Assembly (NCBI GenBank): GCA_020048285.1
Contig: JAIFMU010000052.1
Location: 1-64,000, forward strand
Length of the DNA stretch: 64,000 nt
Direction: 5' to 3'
Source: a bacterium
GTDB taxonomy: Bacteria; Fibrobacterota; Chitinivibrionia; Chitinivibrionales; Chitinivibrionaceae
The translations under genes and the position numbers were made by a program. Of this stretch, positions 33,598 to 42,531 are shown piece by piece. Numbering within the stretch: position 1 is the first letter of the stretch; every line of letters begins with the position of its first letter. Below the pieces are notes generated by a model. That model made no database searches, was not told the DNA's origin, and saw nothing but the letters and a program-made list of their open reading frames with translations.

Positions 33598-35364
33598 ATG
33601 AAACTGAAATTCCCTTCGATCCGCGATCTCACCACCGCCACAATAGGAACGCTCGCTCGCTTTCCGCTGGTGTTTGCCTTGCTCTTTGCAGGATTCTTTT
33701 TATCGATCTATCTCACCTTTGAATCGGTGTCACTCGATTCAATCGAAGATCGATCGCCGCAGTTTCTCTTGTCGCTTTTTTTGACGCTACTCTTGCTGAT
33801 ACCTTCGCGGTTGGCCATTGAAAATGGGTCTGTGACAGCGAAATGGGCACGGTTTCTCGAACCGTTTGCGTTGATTCCCGGAATTGCGCTGTTTTGGTCA
33901 CTTCCGATGAACGGAGAAACAATGTCTCTGCTTCACGCAACGCGAATCGGGATGATCACTCTTTCGGCGGCTTTTGTCCTTTTTCTCTTTGCAAAAAACA
34001 CGATAGATTCAGATGATGATTTGTGGAACTGGCACGGTGTGTTAGTTCCGTCGCTGGCCCGAGGATTTCTCTATTCGATGATTATCCTGATCGGAATCAC
34101 AGCGGCGTTCGGAGCGATCGACTATCTCTTTGGGATGCACCTGCTCCGCGATTCATATCTGCGCATCCTGATTTTTCTTTTCTGGAGTGTGGGCCCGATC
34201 CTTTCTCTTCACACGATTCCCCGCGGCGGGAAAGGGGTAGATTCAATCGAAAGCAGTTCGCTTCTCTTGCAAATCCCGCGATTTATTCTTTTTCCTCTCA
34301 CGATTCTCTATCTCGTAATTCTCTACGCCTACGGGATTCAGATCGCCGCGACAAGCGAACTTCCCAAGGGAATGATCGCTCACTTAGTGCTCGGATTTGC
34401 CGGATTTGGATTGTTCTCTTTTTGGACTATGGTTCCGCTACTGCGCGATTCCAAATATCGCTGGCTCGAACGGGCGCGCATCGGCTTTTTCGTACTGCAA
34501 CTCCCCCTGGTAGCACTGCTGTTTATGGGGATCAGTCGCCGTATTTCTGACTACGGCTGGACATTTCAGCGCTATCTCATTGTAGAACTGGCGGTGTGGC
34601 TTTTGATTGCTTCGCTGTCGGTGGTGATCCTTCGCCGAGTGAATTTCCGCGCGTTCTTTGCTTCGCTGGCGGTGGTCTCTCTGATCACGGTGATCGGGCC
34701 GATCAATGCCTATACGGTGACCGTAAAAAGTCAGGGCGAACGGCTCGAATCGATTCTCAAACAGGGAGGCATGATATCTGAAGGAAAACTCTGCAAGGCC
34801 ACGGGAACGCTGAACGATTCACTCACCAGCGAAGCCGGTTCTATTATTCGCTATCTCGATGATTACGGACTCTTTGAGAATCTCAATTCCCTGAATCCCG
34901 ATTCGGGAACCCTCACAGAATCAAAAATCTCCGAGATCACCGGCGTGTCGTTTCCTTACAATCGCTATGGGCCGGCAACTAACACAACCTATTTCAATTA
35001 TTATCCACAATCACACAGTCGGTGCGATACGCTTCCGGACGGTACAAGAATTCTCTCGGTCAGCTGGAATGGTGAACGGGAAGTCAAAATCGAAGACTCC
35101 CTGCTTAAAAAGTACCTGCTCAACAAAGATGGATCGATTACTCTGATCGATTCGGCGGGGAATTCACTCTTTATCCCGCTGAAAAACTATGCTCGTATAC
35201 TGAAAGCGAAAGGGGAGAAAGAGCGCAATATGAGTTGGATTGAACAGAACGATAACCTTCGCGCCACCGTTCTCGTCACTTCGCTCAGCGGGAATTTCGT
35301 TTCTGAAGATTCGACACAGCTCTCCTATGGAACGGCGACGATTCTTCTGAACAGCGTAAAATAG
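33598..35364 (+). CDS. DUF4153 family membrane protein
   Basis: A 588-residue inner-membrane protein. The N-terminal two thirds contain about twelve hydrophobic segments, starting with LARFPLVFALLFAGFFLSIYL, and the DUF4153 layout is recognisable. The last 200 residues form a soluble domain (SEAGSIIRYLDDYGLFENL, IPLKNYARILKAKG). The family role is unknown. The ATG at 33598 follows GAGG at a good distance and begins just before the conserved PSIRDLTTATIGTLARFPL region; upstream in-frame ATGs are weaker. Confidence 0.78.
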   Translation: MKLKFPSIRDLTTATIGTLARFPLVFALLFAGFFLSIYLTFESVSLDSIEDRSPQFLLSLFLTLLLLIPSRLAIENGSVTAKWARFLEPFALIPGIALFWSLPMNGETMSLLHATRIGMITLSAAFVLFLFAKNTIDSDDDLWNWHGVLVPSLARGFLYSMIILIGITAAFGAIDYLFGMHLLRDSYLRILIFLFWSVGPILSLHTIPRGGKGVDSIESSSLLLQIPRFILFPLTILYLVILYAYGIQIAATSELPKGMIAHLVLGFAGFGLFSFWTMVPLLRDSKYRWLERARIGFFVLQLPLVALLFMGISRRISDYGWTFQRYLIVELAVWLLIASLSVVILRRVNFRAFFASLAVVSLITVIGPINAYTVTVKSQGERLESILKQGGMISEGKLCKATGTLNDSLTSEAGSIIRYLDDYGLFENLNSLNPDSGTLTESKISEITGVSFPYNRYGPATNTTYFNYYPQSHSRCDTLPDGTRILSVSWNGEREVKIEDSLLKKYLLNKDGSITLIDSAGNSLFIPLKNYARILKAKGEKERNMSWIEQNDNLRATVLVTSLSGNFVSEDSTQLSYGTATILLNSVK

Positions 35365-35370
35365 ATCGAT

Positions 35371-36000
35371 TTATACGTAGGAGATCACTTTGGTGGTCTC
35401 TAAATGTTCCACGTTTGAAAAATCGGAAATTTCAAAGCGATTGTTATCCAATTTCACCGCTGTAATCGATGTGTTTTGAGGAACCGGATCATTCCAGAAC
35501 TGATGGAGATCGTGGTTCCAGATCACGCCGCAGATCATTTTGAGAAGCATGCCGTGACTGACGATCAGCACGCGGGAACCGTGGGGGAATTGTTTCAGTG
35601 ATTCCAAAAAGGTTCGCGCGCGCCGTTCCACTGATTCAAATGTCTCACCGCCAAAGGCCGATGGATCGTAGCGGTCGGCGTGGTGCCAGAGATTGAAAAA
35701 AGGTTCGGGGAAACACTCTTTAAACCTCTCTTTTTCCAGACCTTCCGCTGATCCAAATCCCATTTCCACCAAGAGTTGATCCGTGGCAATCGTCGTTGAC
35801 CCCGCGAGAATTTCCGCCGTTTGGATCGCTCGCCCCAATGGACTGGAAATGCAATAATCAAACGCTTTTTCTAGTGATTTTCTCAGTGCGTAAGCTTGAT
35901 TCACTCCCTCGATTGTGAGCGGTGAATCCTGAATCCCCTGCAGTTTGCGAATCTGATTCCATTCGGTCTGACCGTGGCGGAGAAAGAACAGTTCAATCAC
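35371..36000 (-). CDS. Histidine phosphatase family protein
   Basis: A 209-residue member of the phosphoglycerate-mutase-like histidine phosphatases. The catalytic RHGQTEWN is at 8-15, the second Arg and Glu are in SSPLGRAIQTAEIL and MGFGSAEGLEKERF, and the second His is in VLIVSHGMLLKMI near 145. It resembles GpmB, CobC and PhoE proteins; the substrate cannot be told. The gene ends six bases from the convergent DUF4153 gene. Confidence 0.88.
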   Translation of the reverse strand: MIELFFLRHGQTEWNQIRKLQGIQDSPLTIEGVNQAYALRKSLEKAFDYCISSPLGRAIQTAEILAGSTTIATDQLLVEMGFGSAEGLEKERFKECFPEPFFNLWHHADRYDPSAFGGETFESVERRARTFLESLKQFPHGSRVLIVSHGMLLKMICGVIWNHDLHQFWNDPVPQNTSITAVKLDNNRFEISDFSNVEHLETTKVISYV

Positions 36001-36031
36001 CGGTTACTCACTTTGTTAGTTGAAAAAGTAA

Positions 36032-36056
36032 CGGGAAAGGAACTACTCCTTTCCCG
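36032..36056 (-). terminator. Terminator of yjdM
   Basis: A perfect 10-bp stem (36032-36041 with 36047-36056), followed on the minus strand by TTACTTTTT. Confidence 0.75.
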
Positions 36057-36080
36057 CATGCGTTCACTCGCGTTTTGCGG

Positions 36081-36422
36081 CTAGATCTTTTTGACAAACT
36101 CTGACTTGAGTTGCATGGCGCCGATTCCGTCCAATTTACAGTCGATATTGTGATCGCCCTCGATCAAACGGATGTTTTTTGCTTTCATCCCTACTTTGAT
36201 CACGAGACTCGACCCTTTGACTTTCAAATCCTTGATCACCGTGATCGAATCGCCGTCAGCGAGAATATTTCCGTTGGCATCTTTTACTACGAGTCCCGTT
36301 GGCGCATCGGCGGTCTCTTCGGTGGGATTCCATTCGTGAGCGCAGTCGGGGCAGATCATCATCGTGCCGTCAGAGTAGGTGAATTCAGATTGGCATTGTG
36401 GGCAAGCCGGAAAATCGCTCAT
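36081..36422 (-). CDS. yjdM: YjdM/PhnA family zinc-ribbon protein
   Basis: A 113-residue protein with a zinc ribbon, CPQCQ near 6-9 and CPDCAHEW near 25-32, followed by the PhnA domain: [27 protein letters not shown] and the conserved VKNIRL-like [15 protein letters not shown]. Despite the old phnA name it is not tied to phosphonate use here, and its role is unsettled. The ATG at 36422 has AAAGGA upstream, and the frame continues 29 codons further back. Confidence 0.9.
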   Translation of the reverse strand: MSDFPACPQCQSEFTYSDGTMMICPDCAHEWNPTEETADAPTGLVVKDANGNILADGDSITVIKDLKVKGSSLVIKVGMKAKNIRLIEGDHNIDCKLDGIGAMQLKSEFVKKI

Positions 36423-36565
36423 GGGGAATCCTTTCGTAATTGTTCGATCCGAATATAGTTCACGACTCAAGTACATCAAAATGAACGATTGAGTTCCCGT
36501 TGCATTCATGAGATGTCAAAACGTATGTTCTGAACAACAGAACACCTGTAGCAGGAGAAAAATCG

Positions 36566-36652
36566 ATGCGTAAATGTTGTAAACGACTTCCCCTAGTAGC
36601 CTTTATCGTAGCCATCGTCTTTATTGTGATCGTGCGAACTTATACTTCCTGA
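36566..36652 (+). CDS. Possible 28-residue single-span membrane peptide
   Basis: A short frame gives MRKCCKRLPLV followed by a hydrophobic helix (AFIVAIVFIVIV) and RTYTS. The basic, Cys-containing N-terminus, one clean transmembrane helix and CAGGAGA nine bases before the ATG together look like a real small membrane protein. It sits alone, divergent from yjdM, and no family is recognised. Confidence 0.5.
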   Translation: MRKCCKRLPLVAFIVAIVFIVIVRTYTS

Positions 36653-36663
36653 ACACTCATGCA

Positions 36664-36693
36664 AAAGGGCCGCCTTTTTCAAGACAGCCCTTT
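36664..36693 (-). terminator. Terminator of the PAC2 gene
   Basis: A 13-bp stem with wobble pairs (36664-36676 with 36681-36693) and a four-base loop. On the minus strand it begins AAAGGGCTGTCTT and ends GCCCTTTTGC, like the terminator at 45.2 kb. Confidence 0.65.
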
Positions 36694-36707
36694 GCAAACT
36701 CATTATT

Positions 36708-37655
36708 CTATTTGAACAGCCCGAGAAACCGGTGTTCGTAAAGTTCGTACAGTTTCCAGCGATCCAACTCTTTTTTCAAGACCGGCGCTTTGGATCGATC
36801 TTTTTTCACTTCGTCGAACAACTGCTCAATCTTATCCATGATATAGCGAGGAACTTCATCTTCCTGAACATCTTCGGATGCAGGAGTGCCGATTTTCCAC
36901 GGTTCGTTGTCGTCGTCATCTTCGTCTTCCATTGCATCGGGATAGAGTTCGCGGATTTTCTGTTCGATCTGTGAAAACTGAGCATCTACCAGTTCGATTG
37001 ATTTCTCCAACTCACTCGTATCAACCTCAATCCCAAACACTTTCTCCATCAATTTGATAATTTCAAGCGATGCTTTCGGGTAGGCGAGATTTGCCGCAAA
37101 GGACGGTATCGTTCCGAGAAAACAACCCGCTTCGATATCGTAATTGGCCGCCACGCCGAGCATTAAACCGTTGAGTCCGGCGATATAACCGGTTTTCATC
37201 GGATCCACGCCCATCAGTTTAAACTCTTCGATCATCTCTTCCGTATTGAACGCGCCGAGAATCTGTGGCGACGAAGAGTGGCTCACGTCCTGAGCAAATG
37301 CAGCGGCGGTGAAAATCCGTCGCACATTGTACATTTCCGCAAACTGAACCAGTTTTTTCACGATTGAAATACCCTCTTTACCGGCAATCTGAGCGTTGCT
37401 TTCAAAAATCAGCATGTCCGGATTGTGAGTGTAGTAGATCACGGAACGCGGCAGTTCTGGCAACTCCGCAAGACCATTTTCTACAACAATTGATTCGGGA
37501 ACGAAATAGGGACTCATGTCGATTTCCGCTAAAACTTCCGCATTGATTTTACTGCGAAGGTAGTCAGTTGAGATAATCCCGACATTGCCCATACCCGGCC
37601 ACGAAGCGAGCATAATTGGCTGAGTTTCAAACTTGATGTTTCTATAGATGCGCAT
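36708..37655 (-). CDS. PAC2 family protein
   Basis: A 315-residue protein of the PAC2 (proteasome assembly chaperone 2-like) family. Visible marks are ASWPGMGNVG near 18-27, IYYTHNPDMLIFESNAQ near 75, RRIFTAAAFAQDVSHSSSPQILGA, and GLNGLMLGVAANYDIEAGCFLGTIPSF near 180-205. The C-terminal 90 residues are acidic and helical (EDEDDDDNEPW), followed by a basic helix. Bacterial members do not go with a standard proteasome and their role is unknown. The ATG at 37655 has TGAGGA upstream. Confidence 0.82.
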   Translation of the reverse strand: MRIYRNIKFETQPIMLASWPGMGNVGIISTDYLRSKINAEVLAEIDMSPYFVPESIVVENGLAELPELPRSVIYYTHNPDMLIFESNAQIAGKEGISIVKKLVQFAEMYNVRRIFTAAAFAQDVSHSSSPQILGAFNTEEMIEEFKLMGVDPMKTGYIAGLNGLMLGVAANYDIEAGCFLGTIPSFAANLAYPKASLEIIKLMEKVFGIEVDTSELEKSIELVDAQFSQIEQKIRELYPDAMEDEDDDDNEPWKIGTPASEDVQEDEVPRYIMDKIEQLFDEVKKDRSKAPVLKKELDRWKLYELYEHRFLGLFK

Positions 37656-37799
37656 GCCGTTCCTCAATTCTCTTTTTCTAATCATACAGTAAAATATATT
37701 AGGCCACTTTTCAAGCCGAATCTGTGGTTACTCATGAATTCCCCTCCAATTCTTCGCAATTTCCCGAATTAGGGCGTTTGCGCTGAACAACAAAGGTCG

Positions 37800-38759
37800 A
37801 TGATAATGGATTTTCATAACAAAACAGTACTTGCTCCCATGGCAGGAGTTTCCGAACCGGTCTATCGTCAACTCTGCCGCGAATGGGGCGCCGACATCGT
37901 ACTTACAGAAATGGTGAGCGCTGAAGGGTTGCACTACAACTCTGAACGAACCTTTGAACTGGCAAAAGTGTACCCCGGTGAACGACCGGTGGGAGTGCAG
38001 TTGTTCGGATCGGATCCTCAGAAGCTCGGCGAAGCGGTGGCGATCATCGAATCGTTCTCTGCCCCTGATTATATCGATCTGAACTGTGGTTGTCCCGTAA
38101 AAAAGGTGGTGGGAAAGAACGGCGGTTCATCACTGCTACGAGAACCGAAGCTTTTCGCCGAAATCTGCACCGCCATGGTGAAATCTTCAAAACAAACGCC
38201 CGTGACAGTGAAAATTCGTTCAGGTTGGTTCACGCACGAATGGGTAGACACGGAATTTGCAAAAATCGCCGAAGATTGTGGTATTGCCGCAATTGCCGTA
38301 CATCCTCGTTCCCGCGCAATGGGATACACCGGCAATGCATTTTGGGAACGAATCAAAGCAGTGAAAGAAACGGTGAACATTCCGGTCATCGGCAACGGCG
38401 ATATACTCACAATCGAAGACGCAAAGCGAATGTACGATGAAACGGGCTGTGATTCGATCATGTTAGCCCGCGCAACCAATGGCAATCCGTGGATTTTCAG
38501 ACAGATTCAACAACATCTCGCCGGTGAAACGCCTATGATAGTTACGCTTGGAGACAAGGCATCCACCGCACGGCGCCACTACGAACTCTTTTTGAATCAC
38601 TACGGCCCCGCAAAAGCCAACAAAGATATGAAAAAGCATTTCATGTGGTATCTCAAGGGGTTTCCCGATGGCGCAGAACTAAAACAACAGTTCCTTTCCG
38701 CTGAGTCGGAATCGGATTTTTCACGTGCACTTGATGCCATGATAGAAGTGTGCGATTGA
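37800..38759 (+). CDS. dus: tRNA-dihydrouridine synthase
   Basis: A 319-residue FMN enzyme that reduces uridines in tRNA. The FMN-binding LAPMAGVSEPVYRQLCREWGAD, the substrate pocket TEMVSAEGL, the catalytic Cys in DLNCGCPVKKVVGKNGGSSLL near 98, VTVKIRSGW, AVHPRSRAMGYTG and PVIGNGDILT are all present. The exact Dus class is not clear. AAAGG precedes the ATG; a second ATG at 37806 is possible. Confidence 0.93.
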   Translation: MIMDFHNKTVLAPMAGVSEPVYRQLCREWGADIVLTEMVSAEGLHYNSERTFELAKVYPGERPVGVQLFGSDPQKLGEAVAIIESFSAPDYIDLNCGCPVKKVVGKNGGSSLLREPKLFAEICTAMVKSSKQTPVTVKIRSGWFTHEWVDTEFAKIAEDCGIAAIAVHPRSRAMGYTGNAFWERIKAVKETVNIPVIGNGDILTIEDAKRMYDETGCDSIMLARATNGNPWIFRQIQQHLAGETPMIVTLGDKASTARRHYELFLNHYGPAKANKDMKKHFMWYLKGFPDGAELKQQFLSAESESDFSRALDAMIEVCD

Positions 38760-39047
38760 TCGTGTTCGATTCAGTCTATGTCGTTTTTAAACATCTTTTT
38801 ATATCGTTGAGTGCGGGATCTTGGAACCGCAAAAAGGAGTATCTTGCGTATAAAGTTTTGAGCGAATATATCCGCACGTGGAAAATTCATTTGCTCGATT
38901 GTTCACAATGATTCGCGGTGTAACCAAATTGAAGAATCTCCGTTACTGTTTAGCCGGGATAGTTGGTTGATTCGTTACTTTTTGAATTCGATGGAATGGG
39001 TGTGGAAGGATTCTTGTATTTTCCTACTGATTTCTCAAAGGATATTC

Positions 39048-39935
39048 ATGATTTTTGAACTTGCTCTCGACCAGTTTTGTCTATTTCTCAAGCAGCAACG
39101 TGGCTATTCTGATCACACGGTAACAAGCTACAATCGCGACCTTCTTCAGTTTTTTGAGTTTGCTCATCAAGAGTGGGGTGAACAAGTTTCAGAACTCATG
39201 AAAAAAGAACCAATTCGCCTCTTTCTCTACGCACTTCACAACGACGGGAACAAGCCGCGAACTATTGCTCGAAAGCGTGCTTCCCTGCTCTCATTTACCA
39301 AATATCTAATCCGCAGCGGTGAAATTGCGGTCAATCCATTGGCAACGATCGTTTCACCAAAGCTCGATTCGCCCATGCCGGTACTTCTCAGCGAGAATCA
39401 AACCCGTGAATTTGCAGAAATAGTTCCCTCAACGCCCAAAGAGATTCGCAATAAAGCAATTGTAGAGATGCTCTACGGGTCAGGTATTCGACTTGCTGAA
39501 CTTCACGGCATGAACATTCGGGACATTCGCTTTGCCGAAAGCACGATTCGCGTGATTGGAAAAGGGAATAAGGAACGGATCATTCCCGCCACACCGTTCG
39601 CCTTAAAATTGGCTAGGTCCTTGCTCGATCAGCGAGGTATTGCCACGCCCGATACCCCATTTCTGCTCAACGACAAAGGTAAACGACTTTCAAAGCGTCA
39701 GATACAACGGATTGTAGAAACAGAACTTGCCCTCGTAAGCAGTGCTTCAAAACGGTCACCGCATACCCTTCGTCACAGTTTTGCCACTCATATCTTAGAT
39801 AACGGTGCAGATATCCGAGTCGTTCAGGAGTTACTCGGTCACGCATCGTTGGCCTCGACTCAGGTCTACACTCATGTCACTAAAGATCGGCTTCGCGAAG
39901 CCTTTCGGTTGGCTCATCCGAGATCTGGGGAATAG
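39048..39935 (+). CDS. xerC: Tyrosine recombinase XerC/XerD type
   Basis: A 295-residue recombinase for chromosome dimer resolution. The N-terminal core-binding domain begins FLKQQRGYSDHTVTSYNRDLLQF. The catalytic residues are the Arg in YGSGIRLAEL (about 147), His and Arg in SPHTLRHSFATH, His in LLGHASLASTQVY, and the Tyr nucleophile near 274. There are no island features around it, which favours a housekeeping Xer over an element integrase. XerC or XerD cannot be settled from sequence alone. AAAGGA precedes the chosen ATG. The gap before it (38760-39047) holds no gene. Confidence 0.88.
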   Translation: MIFELALDQFCLFLKQQRGYSDHTVTSYNRDLLQFFEFAHQEWGEQVSELMKKEPIRLFLYALHNDGNKPRTIARKRASLLSFTKYLIRSGEIAVNPLATIVSPKLDSPMPVLLSENQTREFAEIVPSTPKEIRNKAIVEMLYGSGIRLAELHGMNIRDIRFAESTIRVIGKGNKERIIPATPFALKLARSLLDQRGIATPDTPFLLNDKGKRLSKRQIQRIVETELALVSSASKRSPHTLRHSFATHILDNGADIRVVQELLGHASLASTQVYTHVTKDRLREAFRLAHPRSGE

Positions 39936-40257
39936 AAATGTCCACAAACCTCGACGTTTGTGTTGATTATTCTTGTTGTGATCATTCTCATTTTCACCGT
40001 GAGCTTTACGAAATGCCCCTTATTCATTTGTTTGTCCTTCTATGTAGATGATTTTTGGGATTTAAGACCCCATATCTTGTATACTGTAGAGAATGATACC
40101 GATCCCTGATGACGGGAAATGGCTGTGGACGTATTTGTCCACAAAAGTTGAGTTAGAATGTGCGAAAAAGAGGAATAGCCTCACGGCTCGTACTACATTG
40201 AGCCAATATATCGAGATAAAGTCGAGAACATTTACAGTTTACTATAGCGGAGGATCC
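39936..40257 (+). other. Gap between xerC and the GH8 gene
   Basis: A small hairpin (CACAAAC at 39943-39949 with GTTTGTG at 39956-39962) follows xerC and may weakly terminate it. The frame from 40093 reaches into the GH8 gene but lacks a ribosome site until 40245. No other gene is seen. Confidence 0.4.
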
Positions 40258-42450
40258 ATGAAACCTTTCGGTACATTTAAAACCGGTGCACTTGCAGCTC
40301 TTTTTCTCTCTACTTCAATCTTTGCAGCAAACATGCCATTTCCACAGGGTAAAGAGTATGGGATTCGCCCCGCTGGAAGTACCACTGCTCTTGCAAATGT
40401 CGTGAAATCTCAGTATGACCGGTATGTTTCGAAATGGTATAAGTCAGAAGGGTTTATCAGTTCGCCTGATACTGATGGAAGAGGAACGACCGTTTCAGAA
40501 GCCCATGGATATGGTATGATGATTTTCGCAATCATGGATGACAAAGCGAAGTTTGACAAAATGGTAACATACTACGAGAACAATAAGGCTATTGGCAACC
40601 TCATGCAGTGGCGTATCGGCGGTGGTTGGGCACAGGGATCAGCAACAGACGGGGATCTCGACATCGCCTTTGCATTTCTTCTTGCCGAAACGCAGTGGGG
40701 TGGGGGGCAGTATCTTGCCAAAGCACTTAAAATTACCGATGATATTCTCGCTTATGAAAGCAATAGCAATCAAACATTCCTCACTCTCGGAGATACCTAC
40801 ACAGACGATGCGCTCGGTCGTCCATCCGATTGGATGGCGGGACATATGCGCGCCTTCGCAAAGGCTGACAATGGCAGTGCTTCGACATGGAATAACATCG
40901 CTACAGAAATGTACACACGTTACAACTCATTTGTTTCGAAAAATGGAAGCAAAGGATTGATTTCTGATTTTGTCAAAAATGGATCGCCTGCTAATGGCGA
41001 TGAAACAGCTTACGATAAAGAGTATTACACCAATGCTGGGCGTGTTCCACTTCGCTTTGCCATGGACTTCGCACGTAACAAAAACACAACCAACGAAACT
41101 GCGGTTAAACTTATCACCGGACGTCTTGCAGAGTTGTGTGGAAACAATCCAACCAATCTTAAGGCTGGTTATAAACTCGACGGAACGGCAATTGATGCAG
41201 ACAACGGCCTTGAATTCCTCGCTCCATTTGGCGCAGGAACAATTGCTCTTGGAAACCAAAATCTGATCAACGATACATGGAATGAACTTCAGCAGGACTG
41301 GACACAAGCAACAGATGTGACGTCGTTCGGTGATGCACTTAAGCTCATGAGTATGATGGTTATGAGTGGGAACTGGTGGACCTACGGCGATGCCAACACC
41401 TATAAAGAACCCTATGTTGACACTGCAGGCGTTGTTCTTGACAACTTTGGCAATGGATATGGCGACGACAACGCTCAGACTTCGCTGGGGGCAATGAACG
41501 GCGTAATCTGGGGAGATAAAGAGTACGGTGGTACTTCGGGTGATTCAACGTTCTATCGAGGTGGTGGCTATTGGTTTGCGTATACAGGAACTGGTGCTTC
41601 TGTGAAAAGCAAAGCCGGCACTATTATAACCGATAAGAATTCCGAAGAGCTTGTAACTGATAATAAACTTGATGTTGTCTTTTCTTCAAAAGCTTCTGAC
41701 AAGGTATTGTACGATTATGCTGCTGTAGAAACAGGGATTATCGGTACTGTCACAAAAGATACCACTATTGATCGCTATGTAGACCTATCAAAATTGACGG
41801 GTATTACCATTCAGTACAATGCCTCTGCAGATCTTAAATTGGTAATTGCGACAAAAGATGATCGCGAAGTTGTAAAAGCTGACGCAGATGGTTGGATTGG
41901 TAATTACTTAATCACCCTTCCAAAAACGACTAAAATGGAGCGGAAATCGTTCGCGATCGCAGACCTTCTTCCCGAAGCTGATTCTCCTTTAGCTGCGGCA
42001 GTGAAAGCAAACGATCCGAAACTTACGAAACTGAAAAATGCAATTGCCTTCAGTTTTGTCTATGGCGAAGATGCAGACAAGGGTGGATCGGCGTCACTTC
42101 AAGTTGAAGACATTATTTTTAACGGAATGACCTACGCAGATTTTGGTCTTGCATACCGCGAACCAACTGCGATCAAGTTCCATGGAACTAATAAAGCAAA
42201 TGGATTGAATGTAACTGCTCTTCAGAATGCTCAGAACGTAGCGCTTTCGTTTAATGCTTCAAAAGCAGGAAATGCCTCTGTCGCTCTCTACTCACTGAAT
42301 GGTCGTCAGATAGCAGTCTCTCAGGCTGCGGTGAACGTCGGATCAAATCAGTTGACGCTCAACACAGAATCTGTGGCTACAGGTTTATACGTCATGCGTC
42401 TTTCTGTAAATGGCGCAGTGTCAACAAGCCGTATTTCGATTTCAAAATAA
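40258..42450 (+). CDS. Secreted GH8 endoglucanase
   Basis: An exported cellulase of 730 residues that would cut internal beta-1,4-glucan bonds. The signal peptide spans about 1-25. The GH8 domain (about 28-390) has the acid Glu in VSEAHGYGMM, QWRIGGGWAQGSATDGDLDIAFAFLLAE with the catalytic Asp region, and MAGHMRAFAKA. A glycine-rich linker leads to an accessory beta-sandwich (about 460-620) and a C-terminal sorting-type domain (VALYSLNGRQIAVSQ...GLYVMRLSVNG) matching that of the next gene. GGAGGATCC before the ATG at 40258 decides the start. It forms a pair with the GH9 gene 82 bases downstream. Confidence 0.92.
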   Translation: MKPFGTFKTGALAALFLSTSIFAANMPFPQGKEYGIRPAGSTTALANVVKSQYDRYVSKWYKSEGFISSPDTDGRGTTVSEAHGYGMMIFAIMDDKAKFDKMVTYYENNKAIGNLMQWRIGGGWAQGSATDGDLDIAFAFLLAETQWGGGQYLAKALKITDDILAYESNSNQTFLTLGDTYTDDALGRPSDWMAGHMRAFAKADNGSASTWNNIATEMYTRYNSFVSKNGSKGLISDFVKNGSPANGDETAYDKEYYTNAGRVPLRFAMDFARNKNTTNETAVKLITGRLAELCGNNPTNLKAGYKLDGTAIDADNGLEFLAPFGAGTIALGNQNLINDTWNELQQDWTQATDVTSFGDALKLMSMMVMSGNWWTYGDANTYKEPYVDTAGVVLDNFGNGYGDDNAQTSLGAMNGVIWGDKEYGGTSGDSTFYRGGGYWFAYTGTGASVKSKAGTIITDKNSEELVTDNKLDVVFSSKASDKVLYDYAAVETGIIGTVTKDTTIDRYVDLSKLTGITIQYNASADLKLVIATKDDREVVKADADGWIGNYLITLPKTTKMERKSFAIADLLPEADSPLAAAVKANDPKLTKLKNAIAFSFVYGEDADKGGSASLQVEDIIFNGMTYADFGLAYREPTAIKFHGTNKANGLNVTALQNAQNVALSFNASKAGNASVALYSLNGRQIAVSQAAVNVGSNQLTLNTESVATGLYVMRLSVNGAVSTSRISISK

Positions 42451-42469
42451 GGCTCTAAGCCACTTCTTA

Positions 42470-42497
42470 AAGGCAGAGAAAACACTTTCTCTGCCTT
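42470..42497 (+). terminator. Intercistronic hairpin between GH8 and GH9 genes
   Basis: A perfect 12-bp stem (42470-42481 with 42486-42497) and a four-base loop, followed by CTGTTT rather than a full T run. It may be a partial terminator or an RNA-stabilising hairpin that sets the ratio of the two enzymes. Confidence 0.65.
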
Positions 42498-42531
42498 CTG
42501 TTTAAAAGTTCAAACAAAAAAGGTCCCGACC

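Noticed and set aside
38967-39935. xerC as integrase of the element at the left edge
   Set aside because: It is 39 kb away, has no tRNA or att-like repeat beside it, and resembles housekeeping Xer proteins.
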